Part shown: positions 1-10,605 of the stretch, piece by piece | Layout of the letters: each line of letters starts with the position of its first letter | How positions within the stretch are numbered: the stretch's first letter is position 1 | Source of the DNA: Erinaceus europaeus | Lineage: Eukaryota > Chordata > Mammalia > Eulipotyphla > Erinaceidae | Reading direction: 5' to 3' | Length of the DNA: 64,000 nt | Assembly (NCBI RefSeq): GCF_950295315.1 | Contig: NC_080175.1 | Span: 88,064,161-88,128,160 of the forward strand | The notes under the pieces: model-generated | Database searches by the model: none | Seen by the model: the letters and a program-made list of their open reading frames with translations, nothing else | What the model was told of the DNA's origin: nothing | Position numbers and translations under genes: made by a program

Positions 1-114
1 CCTCAAGGTTATGAAAGCTTTTGAGTATTTCTTTTCATCTAAATTGAATGCCCTCCCGTCATCAATACCTATTTGTTGTTGTTGTTTTACAACACAATAT
101 AAAAAGATGAAAAT

Positions 115-235
115 GCTATAGACACTTATTACTTATTTGATGTATAAGGCATCATGCTAGAAGACATTATGTATGTATTATTTAAATCTCACAACAATTC
201 TTTGAGATAATATCTACAAAAATAAAGCATATTGT
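115..235 (+). mobile_element. MIR-like SINE relic
   Basis: The stretch reads like the MIR segment that ends in a 'CTCACAACAA..CTTTGAGATAATATCTAC' pattern, in degraded form. No tail or TSD is visible. An ancient mammalian MIR is the best guess; chance similarity is possible. Confidence 0.35.
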
Positions 236-310
236 TTAGTGTCTAACAACTTTCCCTGAGAAGCAGAACTTGGATTTGTGCTAGACGTGTCTCAATGTAA
301 AGTTTTTATT

Positions 311-608
311 CTTTTTTTCCTCCAGGGTTGTCACTGGGATTCAGTGCCTGCACTATGAATCCACTGCTTACGGAATTTTTTTTTCCCTTTGTTGCCCTTG
401 TTGTTTATGGTTGTTATTATTGTTGTTGGATAGGACATAGAGAAATGGAGTGAGGAGGGGAAGACGGGGGAGAGAAACCTGCAGACCTGCTTCACCGCTT
501 GAGAAGCAACCACCCCCCTCCCCCCGCAGGTGGGAGCTGGGGGCTCAAACCTGGATCCTTACACCAGTCTTTGTGCTTCGCCCGCGTCATGTGCGCTTAA
601 CCCACTGC
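311..608 (-). mobile_element. Type A SINE, antisense, with extension
   Basis: Reads on the minus strand: extension module first (CTCCAGGGTTGTCACTGG on +), then TTGTTGCCCTTG-type tail, GGATAGGACA, GAGAGAAAC, CTGCAGACCTGCTTCACC and the head complement. The ends are flanked by imperfect copies of AAAGTTTTTAT (299-309) and AAAGTTTAT (615-623), a probable TSD. Several indels mark it as a moderately old copy. Confidence 0.85.
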
Positions 609-624
609 AAATAAAAAGTTTATA

Positions 625-970
625 TCTTTAACCTTACATCATTTTCCATCCATAGCTGTAAAGTAACCATCACAATTTAAATATCTACTTAAACATTTAC
701 ATGAATTAAATTTCTTACTGTGAAATTTGTCCTTAATTTTTTTATAATTAAATGTGTTAGGTAAATTCTAGTTCACACCCATCCCCTCATCTTAAATAAA
801 AGAGAAACTGGTATTTATGAGTGTAAGTAATTTGTCTCAAAGCACGTCACTCACATAAAATAGTTTTCTACGCAAGTCTATATTTTCTCACTGACTACCT
901 CATACTTTTTCTGTCTTCCACACTCTTCATGAAGAATTCATACCACATTTCTTTAGTGACACCCTTTTAA
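625..970. other. Unique AT-rich DNA
   Basis: No repeat, exon signal or long open frame is recognisable here. Confidence 0.6.
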
Positions 971-983
971 AAAATCACTTTGC

Positions 984-1212
984 GGGAGTCAGGTGGTAGC
1001 TCAGCGGGTTAAGCGCACGTGGCGCGAAACTCAAGGGCCTGAGTAAGGATCCCAATTGAGCCCCAGCTCCCCACCTGCAGGGGTGTCGCTTCACAGGCTG
1101 TGAAGCAGGTCTGCAGGTGTCTTTCTCTCCCCCTCAGTCTTCCCCTTCTCTCTCCACTTCTCTCTGTCCTATAAATAAATAAGGAATAAATAAATATTTT
1201 TTTTAAAAAAAA
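984..1212 (+). mobile_element. Type A SINE, first of a same-site pair
   Basis: Head GGGAGTCAGGTGGTAGCTCA, core GAAGCAGGTCTGCAGGTGTC, ends TGTCCTATAAATAAATAAGG plus an A/T tail. Preceded by TCACTTTGC (975-983) and followed by TTCACTTTGC (1213-1222), its TSD. A second SINE starts directly after that second copy. Confidence 0.92.
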
Positions 1213-1222
1213 TTCACTTTGC

Positions 1223-1546
1223 GGGGGTCTGGCGGTAGTGCAGCGGGTTAAATGCACATGGTGTGAAGCCCAAGCACAAGGATATGGGTTTGAAAAAAAA
1301 CCCCAGGGTGGGGGTGTCGCCTCACAAGCAGTTAAAGCAGGTCTGCAGGTGTCTATCTTACTCTTCCCCCTCTGTCTTCCTCTCCTCTCTCTATTTCTCT
1401 TCTGTATTATCCAACAAACAACAACAATGACAACAACAAGGGCAACAAAATGGGAAAAATGGCCTCCAGGAGCAGTGGATTCATAGTTCAGGCACTGAGG
1501 CCCCCCAATAACCCTGGAGACAAAATAAAAATAAAATTAAAAATAC
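1223..1546 (+). mobile_element. Type A SINE with extension, second of a same-site pair
   Basis: Head GGGGGTCTGGCGGTAGTGCA, mutated B box, core, TATCCAACAAACAACAACAA, then GGCCTCCAGGAGCAGTGGAT and ACCCTGGAGACAAAATAAAA. It is followed by a third CACTTTGC (1547-1554), so it inserted at the duplicated target already used by its neighbour. Pyrimidine tract and open frames inside it are SINE sequence, not exons. Confidence 0.92.
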
Positions 1547-1554
1547 CACTTTGC

Positions 1555-4044
1555 AAAAGGTGAAATCTTCAGTAGATAATATGAAAAGTGCCAGGATCTA
1601 TAACTTTAATAATTAATTTGTATAATTACTTTCATCAAAATGGCTCAGCAATCTTATGGATAAAAATGGTAATGCTTACCACGTTGGTATAGTTAACATT
1701 TTACATTCACAGATAAGTGAAAAGCACCCAACTTAAGTCCTATGACAAAAAAAATAACTGTGATGATCTGATTTCCAACTGGCTTACAATGACAACTAGA
1801 TAGAGTGTCATTTTTCAAGTCTCCTGAATCACAGGAGGATCTAACTATCATGGGGCTTCCAACTTAGTAGATCCCGGATAGGATGAGAGACCATACCGTT
1901 CACGAGCTTCCAGGTGATGCCAGTGTGGTCTATTGCTTTCTCTTTGACTAAACTAGCAAGGAAAAGAAACATTTTAATCCCCTCTATAACATAACTATAT
2001 AAAATGGTCATTAAAATTCCATCAAAATTGAAAAAAAAAACTTCATAGATAAGAAGAGATAGCTAACCGATGATAAGAAGTTAACTACAGCAGAAGAAAT
2101 CATGCAAGTCAGCTATAACACACACCTAGGGATAAAGGACCAATCATTTAGGAATTACATCAGACTCTAAAAACTGCCATAAAAGCTCAATATTAGACAT
2201 ACTGCCAAAATATGCATATAAAATATGTAAGAGGATCCTCACTTGAATTTAAAATGAAAGCACTTAGTGCATGTGAGCTTTTAATAAATCCTACTTGATG
2301 ATGACACGCACTTTCTAATAATGCGGATGATGAAGGGGGAATGTAAGGCTTGCATGCAATTTCATTTTATTAACTTGATGATACGTCTGAAAACAGATAT
2401 ATCATGGCTTGAAATAGAAAGTTTCCAAGGAGTCCATTAGAATACCCAGCGTGCCACATGAATAGTACAGCATCTTTTGATCCATATGCTGCGATTAAGC
2501 ACTACAACATGTTGCCGTGCTTTTTTTTTTTTTGAGAGTTCCATGAACAATCAATTGAACTTTCAGTGCTAAGACTACACAGTTATTTTTCATTTATCCA
2601 AATTGTGTATGGTTTTATGTGCTTTTGAGTTCGTTATTGTAAGTAAGAATGCACTGAGAGAAAGAAACAGAATGGTGGTGCTCTGGGTTGGTGGCAGTAT
2701 AACAGTGACAGAACCCGTCATACATACAGCGGGTTCATGGCCCTTACCGTGCAGTAAGAGCAAAATGAAAGCCCTTTCAGAGCTTGACATTGAATACATT
2801 AAGTATTATACTGAGGAGCCTTCATCTGCTACTTGCTCATACTCATTTTTCACACTGCTGAAATCTTTTCAAATATTTAATAAATATATCTTTCTCAAGG
2901 CCCAAATAGATTTGGGACTATTTACTCAAGTACATCAACGTTCCAAAGCAAAGCAATTGTTTCATGCTTTAAAATCATGTTTCTAAACAAGTGTCATTTA
3001 TCATCAAGAGTATTTGGGCATTCTTTCTCGATAAAGTCTATTTAGTGGCCAAAATGCTCACAAAAGTCCTTCTAACCACAATTTTGAAGGGTTTCTAGCC
3101 GCAATATAATAACAAAGAACACATTTCTCCTTTCCAAATGTCATGACCTTAGTTTTAAGTTTCTTAGTTAGATAATTTTAATAACTTAATAACTAGTAGT
3201 TATTCTGAAGCCAGTATTTTTCACCTTTTAATCCATGCCACATAATTCAAAAAATTAACCTTGCTAATGGATAATCCTAAAGCTCACCTACTTAAAGTTC
3301 TTCATCATTTCTTTGTTGCCTATGGAATTAAGAACAAAATGTCTAAACCCTGACAAAGTTATATCTGGTATTCTCCCGTCCTATTTCTGGAGTTATTTCT
3401 TAGCTTCATAAAGTTACAACCTATAACAAGTCTCATATTCTTCCTCCTTTCCATTTCTTCCCATTGTTCTCTGTATTTAAGCCAAGTTTTCTAATTTCTG
3501 TCAATTCAAATAATTTCCATGTCTTACATTTTTTTGAAAGTCATTTCCACTATCTTCTATGAAGCTTTTTCTGACTCACCAGTTAGATAGGCTTTTTCTT
3601 ATTTCTTTCAGTTCTCTTTCTCTGTACTCTATGACACTGTTCTTCATTCACAGAACCTTTATTATAATCCCTAATTGTAATAGACTTTCAGGGAGAATGG
3701 ATGACGACATATTTAACTATACAATTCTAACAGTAGACAATTAGCGTGATAATTAGATAAAGTATTTTGAAATTACATAGCTCTTTTAGCAGAAAAATAT
3801 CACAGAAGGTTCACTGCAATCATAAGGACTACAGGAATCTGTTCTGTTAAAATAAGAAATTCAATTAGCTAAAAAACATTTCCATCTGAAAAGAGACCTC
3901 GGAATTTGATTGGCTGTCCCAATTAAACATGAGGGTGGCAGCCATTCCAGATGGCAAAAACATATTTATAAAAGTTTTACATAGTCAAAGAACTCTAATG
4001 TTAAGAAGAGCCATTTAAGTTCATCTACTCTAAACCAATATCTG
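1555..4044. other. Mostly unique DNA, SINE-free
   Basis: No gene is recognised. Near 1895-1930 the string GAGCTTCCAGGTGATGCC resembles a MER5A-type hAT relic, but too little remains to call it. A T12-13 run lies near 2520. A 127-codon open frame at 2603-2986 overlaps an antisense open frame and matches no family I know; I treat it as chance. Confidence 0.5.
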
Positions 4045-4203
4045 AAAAAAAAATTTTTTCTTCTACAAATATTTACCTAGCTGAAATGCCACTAAATTTT
4101 CTCAGCTCTGGTTTATGGTGGCATGAGGCATTGAATTTAAGACCCTGGAACCTCAAGCGTAAAAGTCTTTTTTGCATAACAATTATACTGTCTCCCCAGC
4201 CCC
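4045..4203 (-). mobile_element. Type C SINE, antisense
   Basis: On + it reads T-rich tail, CTCAGCTCTGGTTTATGGTG, CTTTTTTGCATAACAATTAT and ends CTGTCTCCCCAGCCCC, the complement of the type C head. No clear TSD. Confidence 0.85.
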
Positions 4204-4205
4204 CT

Positions 4206-5486
4206 CCATACCTAGTTTCAATTGTTAGATAATTGATTGTATTTTTGTTTGTTTCTTGCCCTCCAGCTTTTTGGAAATGTGTTTCTATACATGCAATTCT
4301 CTTTGATTTTTAATGCATTCTCCAGGCCACAAAAAAGGGTAGAAGAGAACAAAGCAGAAACATTAATAGCAGTGCCACTTTTTAGTGGCAGTACACTAAG
4401 TAAACCCAAACTTTTCCTTAATATCCTTGACAGACCTGTGATATAGCGGCTTTCTTTTTTTAAATACTATATTTCCAAACTTTGTGGTAGACTCTAAAAT
4501 GATGCCTTCTTCATATAAATCAACTTAATTTTTTAAGCATGGCAAGTACCTCCTCTACCATCGATAATTCTGAGTCTTTTCTGATAACCTTGATGACAAA
4601 TCTTTAACAATAGTATGTGCCTTCCAGGACCTGAGAAACATGTTTTTTTGTGTGTGTTTGTTTCCTTAGTTTAAGTACTGGTCTCTTCCTACTAACTAAA
4701 GTTTTTGCATTCATAGACAATAAGCTATTCTGGACTGAGCCAAGGAAGCTTAGTGTAGCTATTCAGTGAAATTAGAACAAACAAGAAAATTTGTCACCAC
4801 TTATAATGTAGCGCTAATTCATTTTTCATGTCTGATAAATGTAATTATATGGTTTTTGTAATATAAAAGACATTGCTGTATATACTTAACGTAAACATTT
4901 TGCAAATCTAAATGAACTGAAATGCATGTTTTAAAAGTAGAATGACTTTTAAATTACAAGTTATATGAACTAGGAATTCAGGGAAACGATTGACAATCCA
5001 TTTTTGTTTACTTCAAGGGCAAACTGCCTTATAATAACAACGTCTCTGTTCTTTAAAATTACACGTGGATTTCTGCTTGAAAGAATGCAGCATTGGATTA
5101 AAATTCTATTTTGTAAGGCTAATACTACTGCTAGTTGGAGCCGTTGGTTACTTGGAGTATGGCATATTTTCAAGAGGAAATGCTGGTTAGACTCAAAGAT
5201 TTTTCTGAAACAGAGTTTGAGCATCTAACTCTATTTTTAAATAAATTAGATTAGATTGGATTTAATTACATTTAATTAAGTTCTATTAGGTTAGTCATGC
5301 AATTGTTTATGAGGATCCTATACAAAATCTTGTAGGTTCTGAGAGGCAGGGTAACAATTTGAACCAATGGCATATTTGATTTGAATCAGATTATCAGACA
5401 GAGGAGATTTGGGTGCATTCTACAGACATAACCATGCATCAGATTTGTTTCTTATTTTTACATATAATCTTCACTTCAATAGCATA
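4206..5486. other. Unique DNA
   Basis: No repeat or exon recognised. Two overlapping short open frames on opposite strands at 4.2-4.4 kb and 5.0-5.2 kb have no family resemblance and no splice or polyadenylation context. Confidence 0.5.
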
Positions 5487-5733
5487 TTGGGGGCTAAGCA
5501 ATGGCATATCTGATTGACCACACACATTATTAGGACGCAGGCTCAAACCCCTGGTCCCCAACTGCAGCGGGGAAACTTTACAAGCAGTGAAGCAGTGCTA
5601 CAAGTTTCTTTCTTCTACCTATCTACCTATCTATCTATCTACTCACTTCTACTCTCTCTTTCTCCCACCCCCTCTGTATCTCTCTCAATTTCTCTCTGTC
5701 CGATCAATAAAAAATCAATAACAACATATTTCA
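5487..5733 (+). mobile_element. Type B SINE, degraded, with TATC microsatellite
   Basis: Head ATTGGGGGCTAAGCAATGGC, CTGGTCCCCAACTGCAG, GTGAAGCAGTGCTACAAG, CT-rich region and CTCTCTGTCCGATCAATAAA. A (CTAT)n run has grown in the pyrimidine-rich part at about 5617-5642. Confidence 0.8.
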
Positions 5734-5745
5734 TTGCTGTCTGAT

Positions 5746-6239
5746 CAGGCATTTTTAGAGTATGTTAAACAAATGGTATATTAGAAAAGAAAATCCATTC
5801 ATTTGTAGTATTTCAAGAAGGAATTTATAGCCAACTACCTCATAGAAATAATTGACTGGTTTTATTAGTCAAGTCCAAATACACATTTCTCTTATTTTTC
5901 TTAATGATGAGATCAAATTAAAATATATTATGGGTTTACTTTGGAAGAGATTCAAATGGACAGAATAATTATAGAGAGTAGGTGAGTATGACTATGTGTA
6001 GAAAGGTAGAGGGCTTCTTCACTCTATCTAGTGAAAAACCCAAGCATTCTTGGTATTTAAGAGGGTACTGACAATTAAAAGAATCATTGGTATTGATGCT
6101 GTAATGTCTTTTAGCAGCAGACTTCATGGAATGAGGTCAAAATACAAAATTTTGGATATTTGTTTCAGCTATTCTGTAGTAATAATTTTAACCTTAACTT
6201 AAACCATTTCCCCCCCTGAAATATCTCTGGTGATAGTTT
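5746..6239. other. Unique DNA
   Basis: Nothing recognisable. Confidence 0.5.
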
Positions 6240-6251
6240 AAAACAACTCTT

Positions 6252-6445
6252 CTGGGCTTGGGGAAACAACATAATGGTCATGCAAAAAGACCTTCAAGCT
6301 TGAGGCTCTGAGGTATCAAGTTCAGTGCCCAGAACCACTATAAGCCAGAGCTGCACAGTGCTCTGGTCTTTCTGTGTTTTTCTCTGTACCTCTATCTCAC
6401 ATATAAATAAATAAAATGAAATTTTAAAATAAATATTACAATACA
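6252..6445 (+). mobile_element. Type C SINE with TSD
   Basis: Head TGGGCTTGGGGAAACAACAT, ATGGTCATGCAAAAAGACCT, AAGCCAGAGCTGCACAGTGC, CT-rich part and ATAAATAAATAAAATG tail. Flanked by AAACAACTCTTC before and CAAACAACTCCTC after, a TSD of about 10 bp with one mismatch. Confidence 0.88.
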
Positions 6446-6456
6446 AACAACTCCTC

Positions 6457-6958
6457 TGTATCCCCAGTAGAAAATCTATATTTATGTAAAAAACTTACAT
6501 AAGTTATTTTAAGTGTGTTTATGAAGAGGAAAGAAAAAGAAGAAATTTATATTTTAATGGGGAAGTCCTCTGTCCTCACAGATATGGCTGAAAAGTTTTC
6601 ATAAAGCACCCAATTTTTTGACATAGGATATAAGGCAGATAATTTTTTTCAGCTGATGCTTAGATTTGATGAACGTATGTACACTTAAAAAGTGTACAAG
6701 ATCTCTGAATATCAGGGATTTCTGATTGACAGATGAGGACACACTGAATCCCCAAAGGTCAACAAATCTCCCTGTAAGTTCAGAAAAGGCCTGAAGCCTC
6801 CCACACCCCAAACCCCACTCCCTACCCCCACCCATTCCTGTAAGAATGATATAACTATAACGTCGATTAGCGGCAGAGTTTGCAGTAGCAGTTGAGAGGA
6901 TTCTGTCAGTCCATGTGTATTGCTTTATGGCAATTTTAAAGAACAGAAAGGGAAACAC
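6457..6958. other. Unique DNA
   Basis: No recognisable element. A 119-codon minus-strand open frame runs through here without family resemblance; it crosses into the adjoining L1 boundary region and is probably chance. Confidence 0.45.
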
Positions 6959-7238
6959 AAAGTAGAATTTGACTGAGTTCGGAGTATTGCACCAAAGTGA
7001 AAAACTCTGGGTGGAGAGGGTGAGGGTAGATTTTCAGCAACAGTATAAGGGGATTGGGGGGGGGGGTGCAGGGACACAGACCTTTGGTGGTGGGAATAGT
7101 ATTAACATACACTCCTATTAACTAATAATAGCCGTATAAATCACTATTTAGTCTATGTGAGAAGGGGGGGTGAGTGGCATTGCTTTTAAACCTCTGGTTA
7201 TATGTACCTGGAATATGTAACTATGAATTAAAAGATTT
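6959..7238 (+). mobile_element. L1 3' end fragment, old family
   Basis: Contains GAGTATTGCACCAAAGTGAA, matched at 45.53 kb and 54.52 kb in the window, then CTTTGGTGGTGGGAATAG and an A-rich end near TGAATTAAAAGATTTTTG. This is the 3' UTR of a LINE, 5'-truncated, with no coding part. Confidence 0.7.
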
Positions 7239-7444
7239 TTGTGTGCTCATTTTCAGAGAGCAAATATCTATCTCATTTATAATAAGGGGAAAATAAGGAA
7301 TGAAAAAGGAAAACAATTTGAATATACTATTACTAAGTTTTTAAGAAAATAGAATATATACAGATCTACTTCATGGCAAATTTTTACAAAATTAGTTTAA
7401 ATAGTTGTGATTAACTGAATTTTAATAATGTGTTTGCAGCCTAT

Positions 7445-7545
7445 AAAGCCTTGTCAAAGTCTGGTAAACCACTCAATTCTTGGACTCCTCACTTGTCTAT
7501 TTCCTCAACTGCAAATGCTTATCATACCTCCTCCCGTAATATATT
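7445..7545 (+). mobile_element. MIR relic
   Basis: CCACTCAATTCTTGGACTCC followed by TTTCCTCAACTGCAAATGC and ATCATACCTCCTCCC tracks the MIR pattern CACTTAACCTCTCTGAGCCT / TTTCCTCATCTGTAAAATG / ATACCTACCTC. Ancient and degraded. Confidence 0.55.
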
Positions 7546-7559
7546 TTGTTTTTCATATC

Positions 7560-7940
7560 TAAAGAGACAGACAGCCCAGTTAGAAAACTGTAAAGTTCTC
7601 TGAAGACAATTGCAGATTTTTTATAATAGATCATAGAGAACTTCTCAGATTACATTCAGTTTCAGCCAAGTTTTGAATTTTTGTTCTTTTCTCAGAGTTT
7701 TATTTGACTATTATATTTATTTCATTATATTTCCTATTTTCTCTAAGTCAGACTTCTGTGCAAGAGTCCTTCAAGATATTGAATCTTTGATGCAGAGAAA
7801 GTTCAAACTGCTTAACTGAATATTCAGAGATGAACAAGCTCTCAACCTGTAGAATATTTATCAGAGACCAACAAGTTCCCAGTGAGTCTGATGTCCAGGA
7901 ATCCCTAACTTCCTCTTTTTTCTTTCTCTCTCTCTCCTTT
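7560..7940. other. Unique DNA with terminal pyrimidine tract
   Basis: No gene seen. The CT-rich stretch at about 7912-7945 may be the pyrimidine region of the SINE split by the type D copy that follows. Confidence 0.4.
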
Positions 7941-7944
7941 TTTC

Positions 7945-8087
7945 CCTAAGATTTTATTTAATTATTAATGAGAAAGATAGGAAAGAAAGAACCAGACATC
8001 ACTCTGGTACATATGCAGCTGGGGATGAACTCGGATTTCATGGTTGAGAGTCCAATACTTTATTCACTGTGCCACCTCCCAGACCAC
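7945..8087 (-). mobile_element. Type D SINE, antisense
   Basis: On + it reads AAGATTTTATTTAATTATTA, AAAGAACCAGACATCACTCT, GGTACATATGCAGCTGGGGA, then AATACTTTATTCACTGTGCC and ACCTCCCAGACCACC, the complement of the type D head. It seems to sit inside the pyrimidine-rich part of a plus-strand SINE that resumes at 8088. Confidence 0.8.
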
Positions 8088-8257
8088 CTCTATCCCTATA
8101 TTTCCTACCCTCTCAATTTCTCTCTGTTCTATCAAATAAAAATCAAGTAGAAAAAATAATAAAAGGGGGGATGACCGCCAGGAGCTGAATTTGTAGTGTC
8201 AGCACCAAGTCCCAGTGATAACCTTGGAGTAAAAATAAATAAATAAATAGCAGATAG
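8088..8257 (+). mobile_element. SINE 3' part with extension
   Basis: CTCTCAATTTCTCTCTGTTC, TATCAAATAAAAATCAAG, then GCCAGGAGCTGAATTTGTAG and AACCTTGGAGTAAAAATAAA. This is the pyrimidine region, tail and extension of a type A/B SINE lacking its head; the type D insertion probably separates it from its 5' part. Confidence 0.7.
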
Positions 8258-8351
8258 AGAGGTCCAGGACCTCTCCTATGGAGTTAAACCTGAATCTTTG
8301 CCTTCAAACAAATCAGGAGACTTTCTCCTTTTGCTGTTGATAACACTGTTT

Positions 8352-8398
8352 TTCCTTCCTTCCTTCCTTCCTTCCTTCCTTCCTTCCTTCCTTCCTTC
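8352..8398 (+). repeat. (TTCC)n microsatellite
   Basis: About twelve uninterrupted TTCC units followed by more CT-rich DNA. It produces serine/leucine-rich and lysine/glycine-rich spurious frames on the two strands. Confidence 0.97.
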
Positions 8399-8636
8399 TC
8401 TTCCCTTCCCTTTCTTTTTCCTCCATTCTTTTTTTCCTTTTTTAGTAGTTTGCAATATAATAAACAACATAGTTCAACAACACATTCAAATTTTATAAAT
8501 CAGCATTGATTAGAAATAAATTCTGAAAATAAACGTGTCGAAATTTTAAATAAACTGAGTCTGAAAAGTTTTCCTATATACTATTATTTTTATCACAATA
8601 TCTGACACAAAAACATGTAAAAAGAAATCATGAAGT

Positions 8637-8838
8637 AGGCCACACAATGGTGCATCTGTTTAAGCATACACAGTACTGTGCACAAAAAACAGGGTTCAAG
8701 TGCCCGGTCCCCACCTGCAGGGGGAGAGCTTCACAAGTAATGAAGCAAGGCTGCAGGTGTCTCTCTGTCTTTTCACCTCTATATCTCCCTTCCCTCTCCC
8801 AATTTCTCTCTGTCTCTATCCAATAAATTATTTTTTTT
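8637..8838 (+). mobile_element. Type B SINE
   Basis: CACACAATGGTGCATCTGTT, GGTTCAAGTGCCCGGTCCCC, ACCTGCAGGGGGAGAGCTTC, GAAGCAAGGCTGCAGGTGTC and CTATCCAATAAATTATTTTT. Full-length layout, moderately diverged, no clear TSD. Confidence 0.88.
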
Positions 8839-8937
8839 AATTACCAAAATGCATGGATAATCATCCAGTGCCCACTAGTATTAACCAAAATGAATAAAAA
8901 TAGTAAAATTCACCATGTATGTTCACATATGAACAAA

Positions 8938-9075
8938 GGGTGGAGACAGACAGTTGAAGAAATGCTTCACCATTCAGCTCCTGACACATCCCCCTGCAGG
9001 TGGGGATCAGGGGCTCCAACTGGATTCTGGCACGTGGTCATATGTGCATTTAACCCAATGAACCATTGTCCATCC
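8938..9075 (-). mobile_element. SINE 5' half, antisense
   Basis: ATGCTTCACCATTCAGCTCC, CCCCCTGCAGGTGGGGATCA, GGCACGTGGTCATATGTGCA and ACCCAATGAACCATTGTCC are the complement of a type B-like head and core. The tail side is missing. Confidence 0.7.
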
Positions 9076-9083
9076 TCTTGTTT

Positions 9084-9286
9084 ATTTTTCATAAGGGATG
9101 CATTGGATCGACCTTCTCGTGGCGCATCCCGTAAGTACCCATTCTTTGGGGAAACTGACGATCCTTCCTAGCCAACTGAATCCACATGGATCCCAGTCAC
9201 TTTCAAAGCCAGCAACAAGCAGCTCCTGACAGCTTTCAACCTGACGCTGTTGACTGGCTACGGAAGAAGGGCAAACGCTAGAAGAA
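9084..9286 (+). other. Coding-like fragment of unknown origin (retropseudogene, exon or unclassified repeat)
   Basis: This block differs from its surroundings: it has more G+C, several CpGs and readable peptide-like frames. One frame encodes a run like ALDRPSRGASRKYPFFGETD from about 9102 and stops at 9169. Another is open from ATG 9186 to TAG 9281 (31 codons) and ends DAVDWLRKKGKR. The two frames do not join, so a coding ancestor would need a frameshift. On + a pyrimidine-rich CATAAG precedes GGATGCATTGG and CCCGTAAGTACC resembles a splice donor, so a 35-base exon is also conceivable. The last 17 bases recur at 52792-52808. I do not recognise the parent. Confidence 0.3.
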
Positions 9287-9292
9287 AGGGAT

Positions 9293-9331
9293 CACACACA
9301 CACACACACACACAGAAACACACACACACAC
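9293..9331 (+). repeat. (CA)n microsatellite, interrupted
   Basis: Two CA runs separated by GAAA, directly after the coding-like fragment. Confidence 0.95.
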
Positions 9332-9420
9332 CCCACATGAACACTGCTCAGCTATAACACACAAGGATGCTGAAGAATGAACCTACAATCACTGTCCTCT
9401 GTTCCTGGTCATAAAAACCT

Positions 9421-9551
9421 GATTTTTTTTTTTGGATGGGACAGAGAGAAATCGAGAGAGGATGGAAAGACAGAATGGGGAGAGAAAGATAGACACCTGC
9501 AGACCTGCTTCAGTGCTTGTGAAGCGACCCCCCCGCATTGAAGGTGGCAGA
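9421..9551 (-). mobile_element. Type A SINE core, antisense, 5'-truncated
   Basis: T-run, GGATGGGACAGAGAGAAATC, GACACCTGCAGACCTGCTTC and GTGAAGCGACCCCCCCGC. The head is absent. AAAAACCTGAT before and AAAAGTCTGAT after look like a TSD with a mismatch, so this is a short insertion and not later loss. Confidence 0.8.
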
Positions 9552-9564
9552 AAAGTCTGATTTT

Positions 9565-10440
9565 CATAGTATGTGGTCTTCAACTCTGCTGTTGAAGATA
9601 ATTTATACTGTTAACATTTAAGCAAGTGACAACTTATAGGCATTGTTGTACACACCAGGTACTTACACTGCGCTGTGTTATTTTCACAGCAAAGAAATAT
9701 TCTTTAATTGGAAAATATATAATAGTTTAAGATAGCAGTGTGGCAAAGCAAAACTCTACTAAAGAACGTGCTGTCTAAATTTCATTTCTAAAATGCAAGA
9801 GTATAGTTGGGGGGGGGGAGCTGATATTAATTCACTGAAAATTATGTTACTGAAAAATTTGGGTGAGAATTTAATTATATGCCTAATGTCCACCCTATCA
9901 TTAGTAGTAGTCTTCAGGAACAACTGAACACCACATCATCTAGGTGTTAATATTTAGGCTTTAAAGCTGCCTCTAAATATAGATTCTATGAAGGGTCACT
10001 AATAAGACATTCGGGTCACAGGGAAACAAATAATGAAAACATTAAATATATCACCAATAAAAGTTAAAGTCCTTGAATAAGTATCTTACTTGTTGCTACC
10101 ACTTGTTTCAGCTCATAAGACTGCACAAGATTGATCCCATTCTAAGTTGCTACATCAGTGTAACTGTTCCCACTAAGGTCTTCAATGATTTAGATGCCAA
10201 ATCAGTGAAACATTTATCTATTATCTTCATGATGATGTGCCACTGTACTATTTGAAACAATTAACTCCTTCCTATCTCTGTGATTTTTTTTCTCTTCTTT
10301 ACTTCATTCTAGTTAAGACAGTTCTCTTCCTATTATCTATTATGAAGTTTATTATTTTGAAAGTTAACTATTTAACCTTATGCTAATTAAACTTTTGAAT
10401 GGTGTATATGTATTTGTAGCCTCTAGAATGTGTGATTTTA
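9565..10440. other. Unique DNA
   Basis: A G9-10 run near 9810 is the only distinctive feature. Confidence 0.5.
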
Positions 10441-10605
10441 CCTCTCATCATGGCTTCTCATTCAGCTGGGGAGACAGAAGGAAGGAGGGTCAACAATGAA
10501 GCTTTCTCTTGTTCCATGGCATTGCCCTTATGATACTGGGGCATGAACTTGGCCTTCATGCAAGACAGAGGACATACCCTCTATAGAGAGCTATCTCCCA
10601 CCCTG
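10440..10605 (-). mobile_element. Type E-like SINE, antisense
   Basis: CTTATGATACTGGGGCATGA, GGCCTTCATGCAAGACAGAG and CTATAGAGAGCTATCTCCCA are the complement of a tRNA-like head ending in GATAGCTCTCTATAG. No TSD found. Confidence 0.65.

Noticed and set aside
2603..2986. 127-codon plus-strand open frame
   Set aside because: It is the longest non-repeat frame, but it has no recognisable domain, no splice or polyadenylation context and overlaps an antisense frame. Chance is more likely; a protein search could reverse this.
6599..6958. 119-codon minus-strand open frame
   Set aside because: No family match; the part near 6780-6840 is a C/A-rich run and the region borders an L1 fragment.
9293..9331. 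CRISPR-like or other spaced array
   Set aside because: It is a plain CA dinucleotide microsatellite; no spaced repeats occur anywhere in the window.
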